Positions 32,352 to 41,481 of a stretch of DNA of 42,403 nucleotides are shown in pieces. Source of the stretch: SIG440 sp045645485. Lineage in GTDB: Bacteria > Bacillota > Clostridia > Monoglobales > Monoglobaceae. Under the pieces are notes generated by a model. That model did no database searches, had not been told where the DNA came from, and saw only the letters and a program-made list of their open reading frames with translations. The DNA is taken from positions 1-42,403 of the forward strand of contig JAZRIX010000021.1 of NCBI GenBank assembly GCA_045645485.1. Reading direction: 5' to 3'. Every line of letters starts with the position of its first letter. Position 1 is the first letter of the stretch. Made by a program: the position numbers and the translations under genes.

Positions 32352-33155
32352 TTATAAATTAAAAAGTTTTTTTGCATTACCGCTGAGCATTTTTGCAGAT
32401 TCTTCTTCCGAAAAACCCAGGTCAAAAAAATAGTTAAGCTCAGTTTCTGCCGACCACATAGGATAATCGGTTGCAAACATAACCTTGTCTGCACCGTAAC
32501 GACTTATAACTTCTTTTGCAGTCTTCTTGTCAATCCAATAAAAACTTGACGAACAGTCGACAAAGAAGTTTGGTAGTCCTGCATAGCTATCGCAGGCTGT
32601 ATCCCAGATAGACCAACCTCCCAGATGAGCACCAATTACCGTCAGCTTTGTATATGTTTCAAGTATCGGCAATAATCTGTTGGGATTGGAAAAATCATAT
32701 CTGTTATCACCAGTATGAATCAGTATAGGCAGATTCTTTTCCTCACATATTTCGTATGCTTTCAGAAGTCTGTAATCATCCAGCTTGAACTGCTGAATAT
32801 CGGGGTGAATTTTGACACCTTTAAGTCCAAGTTCAAGAAGGTGTTCAATGTCACCTTCCATATCTGAACTTTCAGGATGAATGGTACCAAGACCTGTAAA
32901 AAATCCGTCAGCCGCCTTTACTTCTGTCGAAATAAAATCATTTATGCTTCTAACCTGATGTGGTGTTGTTGCAACAGACTGAACAAGTGCGTGGTCAACA
33001 CCAAACTTTTGGCAGGTTTCTTTCAAATCAGCAGTTGTTCCCTTGCCGTATGAATCAGCATCATAAAATTTGTCAGTTGCCGCAACCGCCTTAGAAGCTA
33101 TTTTTTCAGGATAAATGTGACAATGTGTATCAATGATATAATAATTATTTTTCAT
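32352..33155 (-). CDS. Amidohydrolase-2 family metal-dependent hydrolase
   Basis: A 267-aa TIM-barrel hydrolase. The metal motif HCHIYPEK (His11, His13) is near the N-terminus, then HTGDN, GAHLGGWS and ATDYPMWS, as in the amidohydrolase-2 group that includes ACMSD-like decarboxylases and lactone hydrolases. The substrate is unknown. It is the last gene of the T-box operon and its start overlaps the stop of the fusion gene by one base, so a role on an acyl or carboxylate intermediate is possible. No signal peptide. Confidence 0.85.
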   Translation of the reverse strand: MKNNYYIIDTHCHIYPEKIASKAVAATDKFYDADSYGKGTTADLKETCQKFGVDHALVQSVATTPHQVRSINDFISTEVKAADGFFTGLGTIHPESSDMEGDIEHLLELGLKGVKIHPDIQQFKLDDYRLLKAYEICEEKNLPILIHTGDNRYDFSNPNRLLPILETYTKLTVIGAHLGGWSIWDTACDSYAGLPNFFVDCSSSFYWIDKKTAKEVISRYGADKVMFATDYPMWSAETELNYFFDLGFSEEESAKMLSGNAKKLFNL

Positions 33156-35683
33156 TATGCAGTTACCACACTGTCAGCCTTCTGAAGACCCAGTTTCACA
33201 ACCGCATCTTCACGCATTTTATATTTAAGAATCTTGCCTGCAGCATTCATCGGGAAAGAATCAACAAAGTCAATATATTTTGGCACCTTATGTTTTGCCA
33301 TATGAGCAAGAATATAATCCTTCATTTCCTTTTCGGTCATTTCTTCTCCGTCTTTAAGAATGATACAAGCCATAATTTCCTCACCGTACTGTTCATCAGG
33401 TACACCGATAACCTGAACGTCACTTACAGACGGATGGGTATAAATAAACTCTTCAATTTCCTTGGGATAGATATTTTCACCGCCACGGATGATCATATCC
33501 TTGAGACGTCCCGTAATCTTATAGTTACCGTCTTCAGTTTTGCAGGCAAGGTCACCTGTATGAAGCCAGCCGTCTTTGTCAATTGCTGCCGCAGTTGCTT
33601 TGGGCATTTTATAATAACCCTTCATTATATTATAACCGCGGGCAACAAACTCGCCGTTCACGCCCACAGGACATTCTTCGCCCGTTTCAGGGTCAACAAT
33701 CTTACATTCAATTTCAGGAAGTGCACGTCCAACGGTTGAAACACGAATCTCCAGAGAATCATCTGTTGAACTCATTGTACATCCGGGAGATGCTTCTGTC
33801 TGACCGTATACAATTGTGATTTCCTTCATATTCATTTTGTTTACCACGTCCTGCATTGCAGAAATGGGACAGGGACTTCCTGCCATAATTCCCGTACGCA
33901 TATAAGAGAAATCGGTTTTTTCAAAATCTTCATGCTCAAGAAGTGCAATGAACATTGTTGGAACACCGTGAAATGCCGTTATATGCTCACGGTTGATGCA
34001 GGCAAGTGCAGGCTTTGGTGAAAAATACGGAAGGGGAAACAGCGTTGCACCGTGTGTCATTGATGCGGTCATAGCAAGAACCATACCAAAGCAATGGAAC
34101 ATAGGAACCTGAATCATCATTCTCTCAGCCGTTGACAAATCCATACGGTCATCGACACATCTACCGTTATCCACAACATTGTAGTGGGTGAGCATAACGC
34201 CCTTGGGGAATCCGGTTGTACCCGATGTGTACTGCATATTGCATACATCATCCTTGTCAACCTCTGCCGCCATACGGTAAACCGTTTCAACGGGAACTTT
34301 TGATGCCATTGCAACCGCATCTTCCCATTCAATACAACCCTTCTGCTTGAAACCAACAGTTATGATATTTCTCAGGAAAGGAAGTCTCTTTGAGTGAAGC
34401 TGTTCACCGGGCTTAAGATTTTCAAGCTCAGGACAAAGCTCAGCCATAATCTGTGAATAATTGGAATCACGGTAGCTTTCAATCATAACAAGTGTATGGG
34501 TATCAGACTGTTTAAAAAGATACTCAGCTTCGTGAATTTTGTATGCCGTGTTTACTGTTACCAGAACAGCACCAATTTTTGTTGTCGCCCAGAATGCAAT
34601 GTACCATTGAGGTACATTGGTAGCCCAGACAGCAACATGTGTGCCCGGCTTTACGCCCATAGCAACAAGAGCACGTGCAAACTCGTCAACATCGTCACGG
34701 AATTCACTGTATGTTCTTGTGTAATCAAGTGTTGTATATTTGAAAGCATATTGGTCAGGAAATTCTTCAACCATACGGTCAAGAACCTGAGGGAAGGTGC
34801 AGTCAATGAGTGCTTCCTTCTTCCATACATACTTTCCTGTGTGTGTTTTGTTTGAATAAAGTGCCGAAACATTCTTTGCAGGGTCACTGTACTGTTTCAT
34901 ATAGTTCACAAAGTGTGCAAAAATTATTTCCAAATCATCCAGTTCTTCACACCAGTCAGGATGCCATTCAAGAGAAATAAATCCGTCATAGTTGACCGAA
35001 CGAAGTGCCGCCATCATTTCACCAATAGGGAGCTCACCTTCACCTATAAGACAATATTCCTTGCCGTTTTCAGTTGTCTGTGCATCTTTTATGTGAACAT
35101 GGCGAACATAAGCACCAAGATTTGTAATTGTTTTTTCAGCTTGCTCCATACCGTCGAAATACGAAGAATTCATATCCCACAGTGCCGCAAGATTATCTGT
35201 TGCAAAATCAATCAGAATGTTACGAAGTGCTTCTGTGTCAGAAAAAATTCCTGTTGTCTGAATAAGAAGTGTAACACCGTTTTTCTCAGCATTGGGAACA
35301 ACTTCAGAAAGAATTTCTTTGACAGCATTAATTGCATTTTCTTTTTCAATATTTTTACCTAATGCCTTTATTCTGACATTGGGAATATTAAGGTTTGTCG
35401 CAATATTAATGCAGGCATTGATTTCTTCAAGTGCAGTGTCCTTTTTTGAAATATCTGCACAATCACAAAGTGTATCAATACAAGGAATTGTAAGCTTGAT
35501 TTCGTAAAGACGGCGAACGGTTGCAGCAGCTGCATAGTTATAAAAAGCACCGTCTTTTTCAGTAAACAAAGGGTTATGTATGTTATGAAGTTCTATACCT
35601 TCAAACTTCATATCTTTTGCAATCTGGCAGAAATCGTCGAACGAACGACCGTGCCAGCCTTTTGTTGAAAATGATAATTTCAC
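33155..35683 (-). CDS. Fusion: sugar-isomerase-like TIM barrel + AMP-dependent acyl-CoA synthetase
   Basis: An 842-aa two-domain protein. Residues 1-265 form a xylose-isomerase/AP-endonuclease-2-type barrel (FEGIELHNIH, Asp170 in ALWDMNSS, His195/197 in RHVHIKD, Glu239 in SLEWH), but the usual first metal Glu appears as Gln142 (LLIQTTG). Residues about 290-842 are a complete ANL-family ligase: P-loop YTSGTTGFPKGV (485-496), YGQTE (626-630), WLHTGDLA, GRLKDMIIRGGENIYP and the catalytic Lys817 in NAAGKILKYK. The ligase is of the medium/branched acid type and would form acyl-AMP then acyl-CoA. No frameshift or stop separates the halves, and a linker of about 25 residues joins them. Coupling to VOR suggests a branched acid as substrate. 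Confidence 0.88.
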   Translation of the reverse strand: MKLSFSTKGWHGRSFDDFCQIAKDMKFEGIELHNIHNPLFTEKDGAFYNYAAAATVRRLYEIKLTIPCIDTLCDCADISKKDTALEEINACINIATNLNIPNVRIKALGKNIEKENAINAVKEILSEVVPNAEKNGVTLLIQTTGIFSDTEALRNILIDFATDNLAALWDMNSSYFDGMEQAEKTITNLGAYVRHVHIKDAQTTENGKEYCLIGEGELPIGEMMAALRSVNYDGFISLEWHPDWCEELDDLEIIFAHFVNYMKQYSDPAKNVSALYSNKTHTGKYVWKKEALIDCTFPQVLDRMVEEFPDQYAFKYTTLDYTRTYSEFRDDVDEFARALVAMGVKPGTHVAVWATNVPQWYIAFWATTKIGAVLVTVNTAYKIHEAEYLFKQSDTHTLVMIESYRDSNYSQIMAELCPELENLKPGEQLHSKRLPFLRNIITVGFKQKGCIEWEDAVAMASKVPVETVYRMAAEVDKDDVCNMQYTSGTTGFPKGVMLTHYNVVDNGRCVDDRMDLSTAERMMIQVPMFHCFGMVLAMTASMTHGATLFPLPYFSPKPALACINREHITAFHGVPTMFIALLEHEDFEKTDFSYMRTGIMAGSPCPISAMQDVVNKMNMKEITIVYGQTEASPGCTMSSTDDSLEIRVSTVGRALPEIECKIVDPETGEECPVGVNGEFVARGYNIMKGYYKMPKATAAAIDKDGWLHTGDLACKTEDGNYKITGRLKDMIIRGGENIYPKEIEEFIYTHPSVSDVQVIGVPDEQYGEEIMACIILKDGEEMTEKEMKDYILAHMAKHKVPKYIDFVDSFPMNAAGKILKYKMREDAVVKLGLQKADSVVTA

Positions 35684-35686
35684 CCT

Positions 35687-37081
35687 TTACGCCTCCTCGT
35701 ATACAATCTTATTTACAGCCCCAAGATATGCCTTGAGACTTGCACCAATAATATCAGTTGAAATACCGCTTCCGGAGTAAAGTCTTCCGCCGTGACGAAG
35801 CTTCACAAGTGCTGAACCCATTGCTTCTTTACCTTCGGTTACGGACTGAATCTGGAAGTCATCCAGTTCATAGTGGTTACCCGTAATTTGTTCAATGGCA
35901 CGGAATGCCGCATCAACGGGTCCGTCACCCATAGCAACGCCCTCCACTTCTCCGCTGTTTTGCTTGAACAGCTTTATCTGCGCAGAAGCTGTGATAATGT
36001 TACCTGTATTGATAATATAACTGATAAGCTCATATGTAGGCGGAACCTGAAGTGCAACGGCCGCAACAATGGCGTCAAGCTCTTTTGCACTTACCTTTTC
36101 CTTCTTCTCAGCAAGCTTTTTGAACTCCTTGAATACTTTTTCAGTATCCTCTTCATTCAAATCATAACCAAGCTTCTGAGTCATTGCATTTACAGCATTC
36201 ACATCGTCACTCTTATCAAGAATAAGCATACTGTCATCAAATTTTTCAATATAATCACTTGCCGTAACTGAATCGGTATCGCCAAGAATTCTTGAAACCT
36301 GACAAATGATGCGGTTAAGCTCTGTATATTTGATATCGGTTGATATTCCGCAATTTGCACCGCAATTTTTTACGGTCTGTGCAAATCTTTCGAGTGATAC
36401 TGCATCATTCGAAACAGCAGTTTTTACAGTATCTGCACTGTCTCTGATTATCATTACAGCAGCTGCGTTTGCCATTCCGTTTTTGTTTTCACAGGAAACA
36501 CCCAGTTTAACATTTTCAAGTTCAGGAATATTTGCTTTCAAATCATCAACAAAGCCTGCAAATTCATCAGGCATCATTTCGCCCGCCGTATCACAAACAG
36601 TAATCAGTGTAGCTCCGCTTTCGACAGCTGTTTTAATAAACTCAGCCAGAACCTTTTCTTCGGCTCTTGTTGCGTCAACAGCACAGAATTCAACATCTGC
36701 ACATGAAGCTTTTGCCTTTGAAACAAGTGCTCTTATCAATTCAACCATTTTTGGTGCTTTTTTGTGGCATGTGTATTCCATACCAACAGGAGAAACGGGT
36801 AGTTCAACACGTACACGTGGATTCTTTGCCGCAGAAAGAGCCTCTATTGCGTAATCAACACCCTCTTCTGTCATACCTGAAGCAACAGAAATAATACCGC
36901 TCTCAACAAATGAAGAAATTGTGCGGACCAGTAGAACATCGCTCTTTTTATTCTCAATTGCAGGTAGTTCAATTGCAGAAATACTTAGTTTTTCAAGCTG
37001 TCTCACGATTTCTATTTTTTCCTTGAAGCTCAAACCGTTTTTACGGCAGAGAGTCATATCCGCAACACTAACTTTTTTCAT
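35687..37081 (-). CDS. LeuA-like protein with lost metal ligands and intact regulatory domain
   Basis: A 464-aa relative of 2-isopropylmalate synthase. The barrel domain (about 1-280) and the C-terminal LeuA dimerisation/allosteric domain (about 365-460, ending SGSGISTDIIGASLKAYLGAVNKI) are both recognisable. The catalytic motif DTTLRDGEQ is here DMTLCRKNG, so the catalytic Arg and metal Asp are gone (positions 12-13), and the HxH metal motif is Ser196-Cys-Glu198. The normal DLG after it is KNG. It therefore should not condense acetyl-CoA by the usual mechanism. It may be a leucine-binding regulator or scaffold, or an enzyme with changed chemistry. It starts 32 bases after ilvE and stops three bases before the fusion gene. 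Confidence 0.8.
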   Translation of the reverse strand: MKKVSVADMTLCRKNGLSFKEKIEIVRQLEKLSISAIELPAIENKKSDVLLVRTISSFVESGIISVASGMTEEGVDYAIEALSAAKNPRVRVELPVSPVGMEYTCHKKAPKMVELIRALVSKAKASCADVEFCAVDATRAEEKVLAEFIKTAVESGATLITVCDTAGEMMPDEFAGFVDDLKANIPELENVKLGVSCENKNGMANAAAVMIIRDSADTVKTAVSNDAVSLERFAQTVKNCGANCGISTDIKYTELNRIICQVSRILGDTDSVTASDYIEKFDDSMLILDKSDDVNAVNAMTQKLGYDLNEEDTEKVFKEFKKLAEKKEKVSAKELDAIVAAVALQVPPTYELISYIINTGNIITASAQIKLFKQNSGEVEGVAMGDGPVDAAFRAIEQITGNHYELDDFQIQSVTEGKEAMGSALVKLRHGGRLYSGSGISTDIIGASLKAYLGAVNKIVYEEA

Positions 37082-37113
37082 TTCTTGTTTTCCTCCTATA
37101 TTTTATATACCAA

Positions 37114-38178
37114 TTAGTCCAATGGACAAATCCAACCAAAGTTATCTTCAACAGTGCCCCACTGAATTCCTGTGAGTGTATCATAAAGCTTCTGTGTAAC
37201 TTCGCCGATTTTACCTGCGTTTACTGTGAAAACCTCACCCTTGTAGCTGAGTTCACCAATAGGTGATACAACTGCGGCTGTACCGCAGCCCCAAGCTTCT
37301 TCCAGTGTGCCGTCAGCCATTGCTTTTTCAAGCTCATCAATGCTGAGAAGACGTTCTGTAACCTTGTAGCCCTCACTTTTGAGAACTTCAATACATGACT
37401 TTCTTGTGATACCGGGAAGAATTGAACCGGTAAGGGCAGGTGTAATGATTTCACCGTTGATTTTGAACATAACGTTCATTGCACCAACTTCTTCAATATA
37501 CTTTCTTTCAACACCGTCAAGCCAGAGAACCTGAGAATAACCCTTCTGTTCTGCTCTTTCGCCGGCTCTGTTACTTGCAGCATAGTTACCGCCGCACTTT
37601 GCATAACCTGTACCGCCGCGAACTGCACGGACATCCTGGTCTTCAATCATAATCTTAACTGGATTGATACCTTCTTTGTAGTAGCTTCCAACAGGAGATG
37701 CAATAATCATAAATCTTGCATTGTGAACCGCGTGAACACCGAGAGTTTCATCATTACCGTACATAAAGGGACGGAGATAAAGTGATGTTCCGGGAGCTGA
37801 AGGTGTCCAATCCTCTTCGCACTTAACAAAAGTCTTGAGGATTTCCATTTCCATATCCTCGTCAATCTGAGGAAGACAAAGTCTTTCTGCAGAACTGTTC
37901 ATTCTGCGGATATTTTCGATGGGTCTGAACATCTGAACCTTTCCGTCTGCACGGCGGTAAGCCTTGAGACCTTCAAAGATTTCAGAACCGTAGTGAAGAA
38001 CAGTTGATGCAGGATGAATTTCGAATGGACCGAAGGGTACTATTCTTGCATCATGCCATCCTTCTTCTCGAGAGTAGTCCATAATGAACATATGGTCCGA
38101 GAAAAACTTACCAAAACCAAGAGTTGAGGCTTCGGGCTTTTCCTTTGGACAAGTTGTCTTTGTGATTTTGATATCCAT
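37114..38178 (-). CDS. ilvE: Branched-chain amino acid aminotransferase
   Basis: About 354 residues of a fold-type IV aminotransferase, BCAT type II: LHYGSEIFEGLKAYRR (61-76), the Schiff-base Lys194 in GTGYAKCGGNYAAS, VGAMNVMF and TGSILPGITRKS. It interconverts valine, leucine and isoleucine with their 2-oxoacids. The ATG at 38178 with AAGGAG ten bases upstream gives the family start MDIKI; the longer frame from TTG is rejected. It lies 28 bases after the VOR gamma gene, linking amino acids to VOR. Confidence 0.95.
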   Translation of the reverse strand: MDIKITKTTCPKEKPEASTLGFGKFFSDHMFIMDYSREEGWHDARIVPFGPFEIHPASTVLHYGSEIFEGLKAYRRADGKVQMFRPIENIRRMNSSAERLCLPQIDEDMEMEILKTFVKCEEDWTPSAPGTSLYLRPFMYGNDETLGVHAVHNARFMIIASPVGSYYKEGINPVKIMIEDQDVRAVRGGTGYAKCGGNYAASNRAGERAEQKGYSQVLWLDGVERKYIEEVGAMNVMFKINGEIITPALTGSILPGITRKSCIEVLKSEGYKVTERLLSIDELEKAMADGTLEEAWGCGTAAVVSPIGELSYKGEVFTVNAGKIGEVTQKLYDTLTGIQWGTVEDNFGWICPLD

Positions 38179-38206
38179 TTCAGATAGTCTCCTTATCAAT
38201 CAATTT

Positions 38207-38740
38207 TTAGCAATCTGCACCAATCTGCATTGCCTTTTTATTTACATCAAGCATATCAGCACGCTTTGCTGAAATAACCTTCTTAAGAGCCGCATCAACG
38301 CCTTCTTCCGAAAAGCCGTCAGTTGCCATCAAGAGCTTACCTGCAATAATCATATTTGCAAGTGTTGGCATATCATTGTCTGATGCAAGCTTTGTTGCAG
38401 GAACATAATAAACAGTAACATCGTCACGTTTAACTTCTCTCTCAATGAGAGTTGAGTCAACAATGATAATTCCGCCGGGAGCAACTGTATCTTCGTACTT
38501 GTCAAGTGAGGGAAGATTCATTGCAACCAGAATATCGGGAGTTGAAACAATAGGAGAACCAACAGGTTCGTCACTGAGGATAACACTACAGCTTGCAGTA
38601 CCGCCTCTCATTTCGGGACCGTATGAGGGAAGCCAGCTGACTTCCTTGCCTTCAACAAGACCCTTGTATGCAAGGAACTTTCCTGTAAAAAGAATACCCT
38701 GACCACCAAATCCGGCAATCAACATCTGTGTAGCACTCAT
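38207..38740 (-). CDS. vorC: 2-oxoacid:ferredoxin oxidoreductase, gamma subunit (VOR type)
   Basis: A 177-aa gamma subunit: QMLIAGFGGQGILFTGKFLAYKG at the N-terminus and SWLPSYGPEMRGGTASCSVILSDEPVGSPIV, the standard signature of the POR/VOR/KOR gamma family that helps close the active site over CoA and TPP. Its start lies directly behind the beta-subunit stop. With the beta and alpha genes and ferredoxin it gives a complete four-gene oxidoreductase set. The choice of VOR over KOR is by neighbour ilvE and the alpha subunit's likeness to VorB. Confidence 0.9.
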   Translation of the reverse strand: MSATQMLIAGFGGQGILFTGKFLAYKGLVEGKEVSWLPSYGPEMRGGTASCSVILSDEPVGSPIVSTPDILVAMNLPSLDKYEDTVAPGGIIIVDSTLIEREVKRDDVTVYYVPATKLASDNDMPTLANMIIAGKLLMATDGFSEEGVDAALKKVISAKRADMLDVNKKAMQIGADC

Positions 38741-39499
38741 TTATTTCTCCTCCTTTTCTGCAGCTGATCTGTCTTTATAAACACCAAGAGGATAGTAAGG
38801 AAGCATTTTCTCGTCAATCCACTTGAGAGCATCCTGAGGAGTCATACCCCAGTTTGTAGGACAGCTTGAAACAACCTCAACAAGAGAGAAGCCCTTGCCG
38901 TCAATCTGATTCTGGAAAGCCTTCTTGATAGCCTTCTTTGCGTTTTTAACGTTCTTTACGTTATTCACTGTAACTCTCTCAAGATATTCAGGGCCGTCAA
39001 GAGTTGACAGCATTTCGCAGACACGGATAGGGAAACCGCAGGCATCAGTATCACGTCCGTAAGGTGATGTCTGTGTAACCTGACCGGGAAGTGATGTAGG
39101 TGCCATCTGTCCGCCTGTCATACCATAAATCGCATTGTTAATGAAGATAATAGTGATATTTTCGTTTCTTGCGGCACTGTGAACAGTTTCTGCCATACCG
39201 ATTGACGCAAGGTCACCGTCGCCCTGATATGTGAAAACAATATTGTTTTCGGGGTCTGAACGCTTTACACCTGTTGCAACAGCCGGAGCACGTCCGTGAG
39301 CCGCTTCAATCATATCACAGTTAAAATAGTTATAAGCCATAACCGAGCAACCAACCGGAGCAACACCGATTGTTCTGCCTTCAATACCAAGCTCGTCGAT
39401 AACCTCAGCTACAAGACGGTGAACAATACCGTGTGTACAGCCGGGGCAATAATGCATCTGGACATCTGCCAGAGCCTTTGGTTTTTCAAATACTACCAT
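38741..39499 (-). CDS. vorA: 2-oxoacid:ferredoxin oxidoreductase, beta (TPP-binding) subunit
   Basis: A 252-aa TPP-binding subunit. CPGCTHGIVHRLVAE near residue 18 and the TPP motif GDGDLASIG...IFINNAIYGMTGGQMAPTS (about 92-130) are visible. It carries out decarboxylation of the 2-oxoacid and electron transfer to ferredoxin, or the reductive reverse. The start codon shares a base with the alpha-subunit stop, so translation is coupled. Confidence 0.93.
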   Translation of the reverse strand: MVVFEKPKALADVQMHYCPGCTHGIVHRLVAEVIDELGIEGRTIGVAPVGCSVMAYNYFNCDMIEAAHGRAPAVATGVKRSDPENNIVFTYQGDGDLASIGMAETVHSAARNENITIIFINNAIYGMTGGQMAPTSLPGQVTQTSPYGRDTDACGFPIRVCEMLSTLDGPEYLERVTVNNVKNVKNAKKAIKKAFQNQIDGKGFSLVEVVSSCPTNWGMTPQDALKWIDEKMLPYYPLGVYKDRSAAEKEEK

Positions 39500-40563
39500 T
39501 ATTTCGCACCTCCGTTTGCTGCATTCTTAATTGCGTCAAGCACCTGCTCGGGCGAGGGAATCATACCGCCCACACGGTTGCAGAGTGTAACGGGAACCTT
39601 GCATTCTGATGCAAGCTTAACATCTTCAATCATCTGACCCATTGACAATTCAACAGAAATGATTTCCTTAACCTTGTCAGCTGCCTTCTTATAAGGAGCA
39701 ACAGGGAATGGCCAGAGTGTGATAGGACGGATAAGACCAACCTTGATACCCATTTCACGTGCGGCATTAATTGCATTCTTTGAAACACGTGCGGCAATAC
39801 CGAAAGCTGTAACGCAGATTTCTGCATCGTCCATCATATATTCTTCGTACATACATTCGTTTTCTTCGATGTACTTATATCTTTCGTATCTTTCAAAGTT
39901 TGACTTTTCAAGTTCGTCGGGAACAAGGAACAGAGAGTTCACAATATTGTGTTCTCTTTCCATCTTTGTGCCGTTGGTTGCCCAGGGCTTTTCAACATTC
40001 TCAGAAACCTCATAATCAAGTGAAACGGGTTCCATCATCTGTCCCATTGTACCGTCAGCCAGAACCATTGCTGTCATTCTGTACTTGTCAGCAAGTTCAA
40101 AACCCTTAACTGTCATATCAGCCATTTCCTGAACTGAGCTTGGTGCAAGAACAATCATACGGAAGTCACCGTGTGCACCGCCCTTTGTTGCCTGGAAGTA
40201 GTCAGACTGTGAAGGCTGAATACCGCCAAGACCGGGACCGCCACGCTGAACGTTGATTACAAGAGCAGGAAGGTCTGCACCGGCTAAGTATGAAAGACCT
40301 TCGCCCTTCAGTGAAATACCGGGGCTTGAAGATGATGTCATAACTCTCTTGCCTGTTGCTGAAACGCCGTAAACCATATTGATTGCGGCAATTTCACTTT
40401 CTGCCTGAAGGAATGTACCGCCGATTTTGGGCATTCTCTTTGCCATATAAGCGGCAATTTCTGTCTGTGGTGTGATAGGATAACCGAAGTAGTGACGGCA
40501 TCCTGCAATAATAGCAGCTTCGGCAATCGCCTCGTTGCCTTTCATCAAAACTTTATCTGCCAT
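39499..40563 (-). CDS. vorB: 2-oxoacid:ferredoxin oxidoreductase, alpha subunit (VorB-like)
   Basis: A 354-aa alpha subunit. GNEAIAEAAIIAGCRHYFGYPITPQTEIAAYMA at the N-terminus and TSSSSPGISLKGEGLSYLAGADLPALVINVQRGGPGLGG are typical of 3-methyl-2-oxobutanoate dehydrogenase subunit VorB and the related KorA. It binds the pyrimidine side of TPP. The gene follows the ferredoxin by nine bases. The reaction would be 2-oxoacid + CoA + oxidised ferredoxin to acyl-CoA + CO2, in either direction. Confidence 0.92.
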   Translation of the reverse strand: MADKVLMKGNEAIAEAAIIAGCRHYFGYPITPQTEIAAYMAKRMPKIGGTFLQAESEIAAINMVYGVSATGKRVMTSSSSPGISLKGEGLSYLAGADLPALVINVQRGGPGLGGIQPSQSDYFQATKGGAHGDFRMIVLAPSSVQEMADMTVKGFELADKYRMTAMVLADGTMGQMMEPVSLDYEVSENVEKPWATNGTKMEREHNIVNSLFLVPDELEKSNFERYERYKYIEENECMYEEYMMDDAEICVTAFGIAARVSKNAINAAREMGIKVGLIRPITLWPFPVAPYKKAADKVKEIISVELSMGQMIEDVKLASECKVPVTLCNRVGGMIPSPEQVLDAIKNAANGGAK

Positions 40564-40572
40564 TTTATGTAC

Positions 40573-40779
40573 CTACCTTTCTACTGTGATAATGCAATCC
40601 GGACACATTGTTGCACAGAATGCACAACCGATGCAGGCATCAGGATTTGCCGCTTCAACCGGATGATGACCTTTTTTGTTGATTTTGTCTTTTGCAAGGA
40701 TGAGAACCGCTTTGGGGCAAGCATCAACACAAAGTCCGCAGCCCTTGCAGTTATCTGTTTTGAAAGTAAGTTTTGCCAT
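40573..40779 (-). CDS. vorD: 2[4Fe-4S] ferredoxin-type subunit of the oxidoreductase
   Basis: A 68-aa protein with two CxxCxxCxxxC clusters: Cys11, 14, 17, 21 and Cys49, 52, 55, 59, with a further Cys62. It is the delta-type ferredoxin subunit that carries electrons for VOR/KOR enzymes. It lies between the P-loop ATPase gene (one base gap) and vorB. Confidence 0.92.
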   Translation of the reverse strand: MAKLTFKTDNCKGCGLCVDACPKAVLILAKDKINKKGHHPVEAANPDACIGCAFCATMCPDCIITVER

Positions 40780-40780
40780 A

Positions 40781-41470
40781 TTATAACATCTCCTTTAACT
40801 TTTTTTGTAATTTTAATGCAAATAAGTTGGGAATTTTGCCGTCCAGTGCATCATAAATTTCTGTCATAACCGTTGTCATAACAACGGGCAAGTTTGCAAT
40901 ACGTGAAATTTCTTCTGCATAGTTCAGCGAGTTCAGAACATCATCTGCTGTTGTTTCATTACCTATATTGGAATTATTAATTATTCCCGTAAATTTAATC
41001 TGTCCCGCCTCTTCAATTTCGTGCATAATTTCAACGGTTGATTCAGCATCGGGTGTGAGCGGTCGAAATTTGTTCACCACAAATAACATATCATAGTTGT
41101 TTTCTTCGGTAATTCCCGGAGCATATCTGCCAAGGGCATAGGCGCCTCTGTCATCACCGCCGATATCCACAATTGACACCATTTCTTTGTCATCAATTAT
41201 TGAATAAATATCCTGAGGAAGTGCGGGAATATCCACATTTGAATTTGCATACTCGGAGCATATAAGCTTTATGCCTGCCGCTTCAAGGTCTGACTGACTG
41301 TCTTTTGTTCTGAAATAAGGGTTTACAATATCAATATCTGCAATTGAAACCTTGTCAAAACTCTTTTTAAGTTCAAACGCCATATTTACGGCAATATTAG
41401 TTTTTCCGCTGCCGTAATGTCCGGCAAGAAGGGTAATTCTTTTGAAATTATAATTCATAGTCACATTCAT
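40781..41470 (-). CDS. P-loop ATPase of the CobQ/CobB/MinD/ParA type, first gene of the VOR operon
   Basis: A 229-aa ATPase. The Walker A loop is GHYGSGKTNIAVN (about 17-29), Walker B-like segments are SIADIDIVNPYFR and VSIVDIGGDDRGAYALG, and VVNKFRPLT is near residue 125. This GxxGSGKTN form is found in uncharacterised ATPases next to 2-oxoacid oxidoreductases. It may act in cofactor or Fe-S handling for the enzyme complex; function is not known. The start is uncertain: ATG at 41470, GTG six bases later or a second ATG at 41458 could be used with the AGGGG site. The T-box terminator ends 11 bases upstream. Confidence 0.82.
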   Translation of the reverse strand: MNVTMNYNFKRITLLAGHYGSGKTNIAVNMAFELKKSFDKVSIADIDIVNPYFRTKDSQSDLEAAGIKLICSEYANSNVDIPALPQDIYSIIDDKEMVSIVDIGGDDRGAYALGRYAPGITEENNYDMLFVVNKFRPLTPDAESTVEIMHEIEEAGQIKFTGIINNSNIGNETTADDVLNSLNYAEEISRIANLPVVMTTVMTEIYDALDGKIPNLFALKLQKKLKEML

Positions 41471-41481
41471 CCCCTATACAT

